From contig DASQEZ010000109.1 in NCBI GenBank assembly GCA_035633415.1, positions 1 to 13,663 on the forward strand: 13,663 bases of DNA. The letters are read 5' to 3'. A program made the position numbers and the translations under genes. Within the stretch, counting starts at the first letter, position 1; the number at the start of each line of letters is the position of its first letter. This document shows positions 7,443 through 12,781 of the stretch, in pieces. The DNA is from Fodinibacter sp035633415 (GTDB lineage: Bacteria; Actinomycetota; Actinomycetes; Actinomycetales; Dermatophilaceae). Below the pieces are notes generated by a model. The model saw only the letters and a program-made list of their open reading frames with translations, ran no database searches and was not told the origin of the DNA.

Positions 7443-8170
7443 GGCCGCCAGCCGCGCCGCACGAGCGCCAGCCAGACGTCGCGGTACTGCCCGGCCCGGT
7501 GCAGCTGACCGCGCCAGTCGGAGCCGCTGACCCGGTGCTGCAGCTCGCACGGCACCTCGAGCACGGCGAGCCCGGCGCGCAGCACGTCGACGGTCAGGGC
7601 GGTCTCGACGCCCCAGCCGCGAGCGAGCGGGCTGGCCGCGTCGAAGGCCGCCGGGCTCAGGCAGCGCATGCCCGACAGGGGCTGCACCGCGCGGAACCCG
7701 GTGAGGTGCTCGATGCCGCGCCGGGCCAGCCCGACGACGAGGCCTCGCCCGCCGCCGGTGGTGATCTGGGCCGGCAGGGTCGCGATGGTCATGTGGGCGG
7801 TGCCGTCGAGCACCGCGGCGGTGAGGACGCCGAGGTTGGTCGCGGTCTCCTGGAGGTCGCCGTCGACGAAGAGCAGGGCGGCGGGCCAGGCAGCGGTCGG
7901 GTCGGCGGCGGCATCCGCCCGCTCGAGCTCGCGCACCCGGCGCACCCCGGTCTCCAGCGCCGCGGCCTTGCCGCGGTTGCGCTCGTGGCGCACCACCTCG
8001 GCCCCGGCGGCCCGCGCGGCCGCGGAGGTGCCGTCAGTGCTGCCGTCGTCGACGACCACGACCCGTGCGACCTGCGGCAGGGCGGCCACGGCGGCCACGG
8101 TCGCGGCGATGCGCTCCGCCTCGTCCTTGCACGGCACGACGGCGGCGACCCGCGCGGCGAGCGCGCTCAT
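7427..8170 (-). CDS. Family 2 glycosyltransferase
   Basis: A 247-residue cytosolic-type GT-A enzyme with no membrane segment. It opens with VVPCKDEAERI (11-21), has the nucleotide-sugar-binding VVVVDDGSTDGT (37-48), a NRGKAAALETG segment (65-75), and the metal-binding DGD at 103-105. QPLSGMRCL and GWGVETAL follow, the latter supplying a late acidic residue. Such enzymes use NDP-sugars; transfer to polyprenyl phosphate is plausible because the next gene uses polyprenol-linked mannose, but this is inference from context. The ATG at 8170-8168 is preceded at 6 nt by GGAGGG (8177-8182), a good ribosome site; a longer frame upstream reads through the hairpin and is rejected. It overlaps the downstream mannosyltransferase by 16 bp. 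A strong hairpin lies directly upstream of its ribosome site. Confidence 0.87.
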   Translation of the reverse strand: MSALAARVAAVVPCKDEAERIAATVAAVAALPQVARVVVVDDGSTDGTSAAARAAGAEVVRHERNRGKAAALETGVRRVRELERADAAADPTAAWPAALLFVDGDLQETATNLGVLTAAVLDGTAHMTIATLPAQITTGGGRGLVVGLARRGIEHLTGFRAVQPLSGMRCLSPAAFDAASPLARGWGVETALTVDVLRAGLAVLEVPCELQHRVSGSDWRGQLHRAGQYRDVWLALVRRGWRPWHRG

Positions 8171-8186
8171 CAGGCCCCCTCCACCA

Positions 8187-8238
8187 CGCCATGAGTGCGG
8201 AAGTGGTTGCCCTGGCGACCACTTCCGCACTCATGGCG
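8187..8238 (-). terminator. Long perfect hairpin between the DUF5926 and GT2 genes
   Basis: The arms at 8187-8207 and 8218-8238 are perfectly complementary over 21 bp. Adding one T-G wobble and two more pairs gives a 24-bp stem with a 4-nt loop (8211-8214). It starts 14 bp after the DUF5926 stop and ends a few bases before the GT2 ribosome site. No T run follows. It could be a factor-independent terminator of the L-free type common in actinobacteria, a processing signal, or an attenuator for the GT2-mannosyltransferase pair. Confidence 0.75.
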
Positions 8239-8252
8239 GGGGAACGGGGCCA

Positions 8253-9143
8253 TCAGCGGAGGGTGACCTGACGGCTGAGCAGGCCCGAGCGGGCGCGACG
8301 CTGGTCGGCGTCGAGGGGGGTCTCGGTGGTGAGCGCTGCGGCGTACCGCTCGCCCCAGGCGGTGAGCTCGTCCTCGTAGTCGGGGGCCCCGAGCTCGGGG
8401 TCGAGGTCCCACACGGGCACGAGCAGGCCGCAGGCGCGGAAGGCGCCGAGCAGGCGGGTGTCGCCGCCGAGGGCGTCGTCACCGGCGCAGTGCAGCCGGG
8501 CCAGGGCGTCGGTGGCGGAGTCCTCGTCGTCGGGCAGCACCAGGCGGATGTGCGCCCGCTCACCGATGCGCACCCAGTACGCCGACGGCAGGGCCGCCAT
8601 CCGCGAGGTGGGGACGACGGTGGCGTTGGCGCGCTCGAGCGACTCGGCGGCCTCGCCCTCGAGGTCCTGGCCCTCGACCCAGAAGTCGAAGCCCTCGTGC
8701 ACGGTGACCTCGAAGACGCTGTCGTCGGCGAGCACGTCCTGCAGCCGCGGGCTGTCGGCGGTGACCTGCGGCGTGGTGAGCACCGGGTGACCGGCCTCGG
8801 CGGCGAGCGCCGCGAGCAGCTGGCCGGCGAGGTCGCGCGAGGCGTCGCCGCTCGCGTTGCCGGACTGGGTGCCGATGAGCACGCTGCCGTCGGCGCGGTG
8901 CAGGCCGGGCCAGGCCATCGGCAGCACGGTCGCGACCGTCACCTCGCTCGGGGCGCCGTCGGGCACGTGCTCAGGCCGCACGGTGACCACCGCCGTGGCC
9001 GCCGGCAGGATCTCGCGCAGGGCGACCCAGTCGGTCTCGCCCACCAGCCCCTCGAACGGGCGCCGCTCGAACGGCGCCGGCCGGGGCCGGGACTGCCTGG
9101 ATGCGGTGTCGGTGCCGCGCTGACGACGAGATGCCTTGCCCAT
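8253..9143 (-). CDS. DUF5926 family protein
   Basis: A 296-residue soluble protein that I recognise as the actinobacterial DUF5926 family. Shared features are a basic N-terminal tail (residues 1-28), PFEGLVGETDWVALREILPAAT (split as PFEGLVGETD and WVALREILPA), ATVLPMAWPGLHRADG, GNASGDASRDLA, TVHEGFDFWV and the very C-terminal GLLSRQVTLR. No catalytic motif is evident and the function is unknown. Some relatives carry a zinc-binding SEC-C-like N-terminus; here no Cys cluster is visible, only a short Arg/Lys-rich segment. The ATG at 9143-9141 lies 6 nt after a TAGGGT box, so a leaderless transcript separate from the ATPase gene upstream is likely. The gap to that gene is only 23 bp. Confidence 0.85.
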   Translation of the reverse strand: MGKASRRQRGTDTASRQSRPRPAPFERRPFEGLVGETDWVALREILPAATAVVTVRPEHVPDGAPSEVTVATVLPMAWPGLHRADGSVLIGTQSGNASGDASRDLAGQLLAALAAEAGHPVLTTPQVTADSPRLQDVLADDSVFEVTVHEGFDFWVEGQDLEGEAAESLERANATVVPTSRMAALPSAYWVRIGERAHIRLVLPDDEDSATDALARLHCAGDDALGGDTRLLGAFRACGLLVPVWDLDPELGAPDYEDELTAWGERYAAALTTETPLDADQRRARSGLLSRQVTLR

Positions 9144-9149
9144 GCGTGC

Positions 9150-9155
9150 ACCCTA
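9150..9155 (-). promoter_or_regulatory. -10 box for the DUF5926 gene, leaderless
   Basis: TAGGGT on the minus strand ends 6 nt before the ATG at 9143. It falls within the 23-bp gap after the ATPase gene, so the DUF5926 gene can be expressed on its own. Confidence 0.55.
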
Positions 9156-9166
9156 ACGGGGTCGGG

Positions 9167-9685
9167 TCAGGTGGCCCGGCGCCGGCTCGGACCACCGAGG
9201 GTGGCCCACACGACGCTGCCGGTGCGGTCCTCGGTGACGCCCCACTCGTGGGCGATCGAGCGGACGATGCGCAGCCCCCGGCCCGAGGACAACCACACCG
9301 TGCGCGGCGCCGGTCGCGGCACGCTCTCGCCACCGCCGTCGGTCACCTCGACCTCGACCACGTCGCCGCGGATCTTCCAGCGCACCCGGATCGTGCCGTC
9401 GGACAGCGGCCGGGCGTGGCGCACCGCGTTGGTCAGCAGCTCGGACGCGACCATCTCGGCCTCGTCGACGAGCTGCTCGGGCAGGTCACGGGTCTGCAGG
9501 TCGTTGACCACCTCGCGACGAACCTTGCCGACCGAGGCCGGCTCGTGCGGGGCGCGCACCGTGCAGATGATGCTGTCCACACCGGGGCCGGAGCTCTCGG
9601 TGACGATGAGGCCGGACTCGCCGGTGCGACCGGTGCCGGCGCCGCCCTCGTCCTGGGTGTCGTCGTCGTCGAAGTTCGAGGTCAC
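9167..9685 (-). CDS. Anti-sigma-type ATP-binding protein (HATPase_c_2)
   Basis: A 172-residue protein with the GHKL ATPase fold of the RsbW/SpoIIAB class, which bind and inhibit sigma factors or phosphorylate anti-anti-sigma proteins. The N box is MVASELLTNAVRHA (78-91, N86), the G1 box is DGGG (116-119) and the G2 box is SSGRGLRIV (133-141). The N-terminal 45 residues are acidic and Gly-rich with no fold visible. There is no histidine phospho-acceptor domain, so it is not a two-component sensor. The GTG at 9685-9683 is chosen over a TTG at 9694: a TAGGTT box lies 7 nt before the GTG, and the TTG falls inside that box. No anti-anti-sigma gene is adjacent; the ECF sigma gene lies 1 kb away on the other strand, and a link between the two is only speculation. 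Confidence 0.85.
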   Translation of the reverse strand: MTSNFDDDDTQDEGGAGTGRTGESGLIVTESSGPGVDSIICTVRAPHEPASVGKVRREVVNDLQTRDLPEQLVDEAEMVASELLTNAVRHARPLSDGTIRVRWKIRGDVVEVEVTDGGGESVPRPAPRTVWLSSGRGLRIVRSIAHEWGVTEDRTGSVVWATLGGPSRRRAT

Positions 9686-9692
9686 GCGGCCC

Positions 9693-9698
9693 AACCTA
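9693..9698 (-). promoter_or_regulatory. -10 box for the ATPase gene, overlapping the GDPD stop codon
   Basis: TAGGTT on the minus strand ends 7 nt before the GTG at 9685. Its TAG is also the stop codon of the upstream phosphodiesterase gene (9698-9696). A TTCGCC hexamer 17 nt upstream, inside that gene, is a possible -35 element. Confidence 0.55.
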
Positions 9699-10538
9699 GC
9701 CGGAACGACCGATCTGGCGAAGAACGTGCCCCGGGCGGTTGGTGATGATGACGTCGACCCCGAGCTCGAGGCAGCGGTCGACGTCCTCGTGCTTGTCGAC
9801 GGTCCACACGTACACCTGGTGGCCGCGACGCTGGTAGGCCTTGACCACCTTGGGGCGGCGCAGCATCCGCACGTCGAGCCCGACGGCGCCGATGCCCTTG
9901 GGCAGGATGCCGTCCCACGTGAGCGCCGGCACCGTCGCGTCGACGAGGTAGACCAGCGGCAGCCGGGGGGCGAGCTTGTGAGCGCGCTGCAGCGCGCGGT
10001 TGGAGAAGGACATCATCCGCACGTGCGGCCGCCCGGGTTTGTCACCGTCGGCGAGGTCGAACGCGCGCAGCACCTGCACGAGGGTCTTCTCGACGTCGTT
10101 GCCGTGCCGCGTCGGGTGCTTGGTCTCGATGAGGGTGACGACTTCCTGGTGGGTGTCGACGAGGGTGTCGAGCAGCCGGCGCAGGGTCAGCAGGTGGCCG
10201 CGCTCCGGGTCGAACTCGGGCGACTCGGTGTCGCCGGGGCGGTGGGCGCTCTTCCACGACGCCCAGTCGAACTCCTCGAGGGTGGCCAGCTCGAGCGCCG
10301 AGACGACGCCGGCGCCGTTCGAGGTGCGGTTGACCCGGCGGTCGTGCACGCAGACGAGGTGGTGGTCGGCCGTGAGCCGCACGTCGCACTCCACGCCGTC
10401 GGCGCCGTGCTGGAACGCCTTCCGGTAGGCCCGCAGGGTGTGCTCGGGCTCCTCGTCGCTGGCCCCTCGGTGGGCGATGACCAGTGGGCGGCTCAGCAGC
10501 GGGGGCCTGGGCCGCACCGCCCGCTTCTCGACGTCCAC
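9696..10538 (-). CDS. Glycerophosphodiester phosphodiesterase
   Basis: Hydrolyses glycerophosphodiesters, the deacylated phospholipid head groups, to sn-glycerol 3-phosphate and an alcohol. The 280-residue protein has the GDPD TIM-barrel signatures: AHRGAS with H23 and R24, PEHTLRAYRKA (family consensus PENT), the metal/active-site pair E50 and D52 in GVECDVRLT, and the second catalytic His in VCVHD (H65). Later AVGLDVRML and VYVWTVDK match the C-terminal strands, where W is typical. There is no signal peptide, so it is a cytosolic, UgpQ-like enzyme. The GTG at 10538-10536 has the ribosome site GGAGGA (10546-10551) 7 nt upstream. The gene is divergent from the sigma factor gene across about 140 bp. 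Confidence 0.93.
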   Translation of the reverse strand: MDVEKRAVRPRPPLLSRPLVIAHRGASDEEPEHTLRAYRKAFQHGADGVECDVRLTADHHLVCVHDRRVNRTSNGAGVVSALELATLEEFDWASWKSAHRPGDTESPEFDPERGHLLTLRRLLDTLVDTHQEVVTLIETKHPTRHGNDVEKTLVQVLRAFDLADGDKPGRPHVRMMSFSNRALQRAHKLAPRLPLVYLVDATVPALTWDGILPKGIGAVGLDVRMLRRPKVVKAYQRRGHQVYVWTVDKHEDVDRCLELGVDVIITNRPGHVLRQIGRSG

Positions 10539-10662
10539 CCCCTGATCCTCCCCGCCCTTCCCCGTCTTTGTCGGTCAACGGCCCCCAACACGCCGAAGTC
10601 ACCGCGTGGCGGGCTGCGTTCGCGCACCCCGTCGGGGCGCCGGCTCACACGACGGGGCGGCA

Positions 10663-10668
10663 TACCGT
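10663..10668 (+). promoter_or_regulatory. Candidate -10 box for the sigma factor gene
   Basis: TACCGT ends 9 nt before the GTG at 10678. Transcription about 7 nt downstream would give a leaderless or nearly leaderless message. The GDPD and sigma genes share this 139-bp divergent region, in which I saw no other clear element. Confidence 0.45.
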
Positions 10669-10677
10669 TGGACCATC

Positions 10678-11154
10678 GTGAGCCTTCCTCCCTTCCAGCA
10701 CCTCGTCGACGAGCACTGGCGCGACGTCGCCCGTCTTGCGCACGCCCTCGCGCCCGGCTCCGGCGACGACGTCGCCCAGCAGGCGTGGACCCAGGCGCTG
10801 GTGGCCTACCCCCGGCTCACCCACGCACGCAACCTGCGCTCGTGGCTGCTCACGATCACCCACCGGTGCGCGATGGACCACCACCGCGCGGCCCGCCGCA
10901 CCACACCGCACGAGGACCCGTCGCTGCTCGCCCGGGCGCCGACGCTGCCCCCGCCCGAGGCGCCCGACGCCGACCTGTGGGCGCGGGTCGCCGCGTTGCC
11001 GCAGCGGCAGCGGGATGCCGTCGTGCTCCGTTTCGTCGGCGACCTCGACCACCGCGCGGTCGCGGCCGCGCTCGGCACCTCGCCGGGTATGAGCCGCCGC
11101 CTCGTCAGCGACGCGATCGCCACCCTTCGTCTGGACCTCGAGGACCTGCCATGA
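10678..11154 (+). CDS. ECF-type RNA polymerase sigma factor
   Basis: A 158-residue protein with only the two core sigma regions. Region 2 (about 6-74) has the DDVAQQAWTQAL helix and NLRSWLLTITHRCAMDHHRAARR, which contact the -10 element and core polymerase. Region 4 (about 104-154) has ALPQRQRDAVVLRFVGDLDHRAVAAALGTS (a helix-turn-helix, given here as its key parts LPQRQRDAVVLRF and DHRAVAAALG) and SRRLVSDAIATLR. It is short for an ECF factor, with a Pro-rich linker between regions. No anti-sigma gene follows. Instead its stop overlaps the start of an Ogt gene as ATGA, so the two are co-translated. The GTG at 10678 is set by the TACCGT box and the start of region 2; the frame is open upstream to a GTG-type start at 10606, but that part is not conserved-looking. 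Its target promoters are unknown; alkylation stress is a natural guess from the partner gene. Confidence 0.85.
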   Translation: MSLPPFQHLVDEHWRDVARLAHALAPGSGDDVAQQAWTQALVAYPRLTHARNLRSWLLTITHRCAMDHHRAARRTTPHEDPSLLARAPTLPPPEAPDADLWARVAALPQRQRDAVVLRFVGDLDHRAVAAALGTSPGMSRRLVSDAIATLRLDLEDLP

Positions 11155-11729
11155 CCGACCCCTTCGCCACCTTCGACCCACCGCTCACCGGCCCGCCGGT
11201 GCTCGACCCCACCGATGTGTCGTACGTGCTCGAGGACACCGAGGTCGGGCGGCTGCTCGTCGCCGTTCGCGAGGACGGTGCGGTCGTGACGTGCGCCTAC
11301 GCGCCGGACGCGGCATCCGAGGACCGCTGGCTGACCCGGATCGCGTCAGGCGTGAGCCCGCGGGTGCTGCGCCACCCGGCGCCCACGGATGCCGCCCGCC
11401 GGGCCCTCGCGGCGTACCTGTCGGGTGCGGCCCGCTTGGTCGACGTGCGGCCCGACCTGGCCCTGGCCTCGGCGTTCCAGCGTGAGGTGCTCACCGGGCT
11501 CGCGGCGCGGGTCGGCTACGGCGAGCGCACCACCTACGCCGTGCTGGCCTCGGCCGTGGAGCACCCCGGCGCCGCCCGCGCCGTCGGCACGGCCCTCGGA
11601 GCGAACCCGCTGTGCATCGTGCTCCCCTGCCACCGGGTGCTCCCCGCCGCGGGCGGGGTCGGCGGGTACGCCGGTGGACCGGCCGCCAAGGAACACCTCC
11701 TCGCGCTCGAGGCGGCCCACACGACCTGA
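11151..11729 (+). CDS. ogt: O6-alkylguanine-DNA alkyltransferase (Ogt/MGMT family)
   Basis: Repairs O6-methylguanine by moving the methyl group to its own active-site Cys, after which the protein is spent. The 192-residue protein has the active-site motif LPCHRV (158-163, nucleophile C160) within ANPLCIVLPCHRV, preceded by AFQREVLTGLAARVGYGERTTY (winged-helix DNA-binding part; key residues R111 and Y123) and RAVGTALGANP. GGVGGYAGG and KEHLLALE follow. The N-terminal domain (about 20-100) is of the normal Ogt type, with no Ada-like methylphosphotriester Cys cluster. The ATG at 11151 overlaps the sigma stop as ATGA. A hairpin follows the stop at 11750-11771. The gene lies within a much longer open frame on the same strand that begins far upstream; only the part from this ATG is real. 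Confidence 0.93.
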   Translation: MTDPFATFDPPLTGPPVLDPTDVSYVLEDTEVGRLLVAVREDGAVVTCAYAPDAASEDRWLTRIASGVSPRVLRHPAPTDAARRALAAYLSGAARLVDVRPDLALASAFQREVLTGLAARVGYGERTTYAVLASAVEHPGAARAVGTALGANPLCIVLPCHRVLPAAGGVGGYAGGPAAKEHLLALEAAHTT

Positions 11730-11749
11730 GCCGCGCCGGCCGTGCGGGC

Positions 11750-11771
11750 CGTCCCCGCGAGGGCGGGGACG
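11750..11771 (+). terminator. Hairpin terminator after the sigma-ogt unit
   Basis: CGTCCCCGC (11750-11758) pairs perfectly with GCGGGGACG (11763-11771) across the 4-nt loop GAGG, 20 bp after the ogt stop. No T run follows, as is usual in high-GC actinobacteria. Confidence 0.75.
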
Positions 11772-11834
11772 CTCGACCGCGCTCAGGCCACTCGTGCCGG
11801 TCAACGCCACCCACCCGTGGTGGCGCGGGACGTG

Positions 11835-11866
11835 GGAGGAATCGGGGCCCAGCCCCCGGTTCCTCC
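11835..11866. repeat. Imperfect 13-bp inverted repeat upstream of the DinB gene
   Basis: GGAGGAATCGGGG (11835-11847) pairs with CCCCGGTTCCTCC (11854-11866) with one wobble and a 6-nt loop. It ends 42 bp before the -10 box of the next gene, close to where an upstream activator or repressor could bind. It may equally be a second terminator for ogt. Confidence 0.5.
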
Positions 11867-11908
11867 TGCCTCTCGTCCGCGACTGCCCCGATCCGGATGG
11901 GTCCTCGC

Positions 11909-11914
11909 TAGCGT
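11909..11914 (+). promoter_or_regulatory. -10 box for the pentapeptide-DinB gene, leaderless
   Basis: TAGCGT ends 6 nt before the ATG at 11921. GGGG is present between them but too close to the start to act as a ribosome site. No -35 match is apparent. Confidence 0.55.
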
Positions 11915-11920
11915 CGGGGC

Positions 11921-12703
11921 ATGCCGGACTTCAGCGACGAGGACATGCGGGGAACGAGCTTCGAGCACGTCGACCTCACCGGGGCCCGCTTCCGGTCGGT
12001 CGACCTGACCGGCGCCGAGTTCCGGTCCGTCGACCTCAAGCACGTGCGGATGAGCGGGGTCGAGATCGGCCACGTCGTCATCACGGGCGAGGTTCTCGAC
12101 GTCACCATCAACGGCGTCGACGTCGCGCCCCTCGTCGAGGCCGAGCTCGACCGACGTGACCCCGACCGCCCGAAGATGCGCCCGGCGACACCGGCCGGCT
12201 TCCGCGAGGCCTGGGACGTCGTGGAGCGGCGGTGGTCGACCACCGTGCAGCGAGCCGGTCGGCTGCCACCGGGCCTGCTCCACGAGTCGGTCGACGGCGA
12301 GTGGTCGTTCATCGAGACGCTGCGCCACCTCGCGTTCGCCACCGACGCCTGGGTACGGCGCGGCATCCTCGGCGACCCGTCACCGTGGCACCCGCTGGAC
12401 CTGCCGTGGGACCAGATGCCCGACACGCCCGGCATCCCCCGTGACCGTGCGGTGCGCCCCTCACTCGACGAGGCGATCACCCTGCGGCACGACCGGATGG
12501 CGAGCGTGCGTGCGGTCGTCGACGGCCTCACCGACACGTCGCTCGCGGCCGACACCACGCCGGTGGACGCACCGGGCTGGCCACCGCCGGAGAGCGTCCC
12601 GGTGCGCCAGTGCCTGCTCGTCGTGCTGAACGAGGAGTGGATGCACCGGGAGTACGCCGAGCGCGACCTCGCGGTGCTCGAGGACCGCTCCGGCCGGCCC
12701 TGA
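11921..12703 (+). CDS. Pentapeptide-repeat / DinB-superfamily fusion protein
   Basis: A 260-residue soluble protein in two parts. Residues 1-65 contain about nine pentapeptide-repeat units of the A(D/N)LxX kind (SFEHVDLTGARFRSVDLTGA read as FEHVDLTGAR then FRSVDLTGAE then FRSVDLKHVR), which would form a short right-handed helix. Residues about 90-255 match the DinB/DfsB-like four-helix fold: FREAWDVVERRW, WSFIETLRHLAFATDAW with a candidate metal-ligand His (H136), a Pro-rich loop with a GIPRDRAVRPSLDEAI helix, and LNEEWMHREYAERDL with a second His (H242). DinB-fold proteins often act as metal-dependent, thiol-linked (mycothiol or bacillithiol) transferases; in a mycothiol-making actinomycete that is possible but not shown. 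The repeat part is much shorter than in gyrase-protecting pentapeptide proteins. It stands alone, with a leaderless-type start. Confidence 0.8.
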   Translation: MPDFSDEDMRGTSFEHVDLTGARFRSVDLTGAEFRSVDLKHVRMSGVEIGHVVITGEVLDVTINGVDVAPLVEAELDRRDPDRPKMRPATPAGFREAWDVVERRWSTTVQRAGRLPPGLLHESVDGEWSFIETLRHLAFATDAWVRRGILGDPSPWHPLDLPWDQMPDTPGIPRDRAVRPSLDEAITLRHDRMASVRAVVDGLTDTSLAADTTPVDAPGWPPPESVPVRQCLLVVLNEEWMHREYAERDLAVLEDRSGRP

Positions 12704-12735
12704 CGAGGCGACGGGAGCGGCCGCCGGGCACCCTC

Positions 12736-12741
12736 TATCCT
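12736..12741 (+). promoter_or_regulatory. -10 box for the cold-shock/DUF1294 gene
   Basis: TATCCT lies 40 nt before the GTG at 12782. A transcript start near 12748 would give a short leader of about 34 nt with its own ribosome site, GGAGGG (12773-12778). This contrasts with the leaderless neighbours. Confidence 0.45.
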
Positions 12742-12781
12742 CGGGCCACGAGCACCACTGCACCACGGGATCGGAGGGCAG

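Noticed and set aside
8171..8230. 20-residue N-terminal extension of the GT2 protein through the hairpin
   Set aside because: A strong ribosome site precedes ATG 8170, and the family N-terminus starts there.
9686..9694. TTG start for the ATPase gene
   Set aside because: The TTG lies within the TAGGTT box; GTG 9685 fits the leaderless spacing.
7668..11150. A very long plus-strand open frame running into ogt (over 1,300 codons in all)
   Set aside because: It lies antisense to well-supported GT2, DUF5926, ATPase and GDPD genes; its translation is low-complexity Arg/Ala/Gly/His sequence without domains. Only the part from 11151 is a gene.
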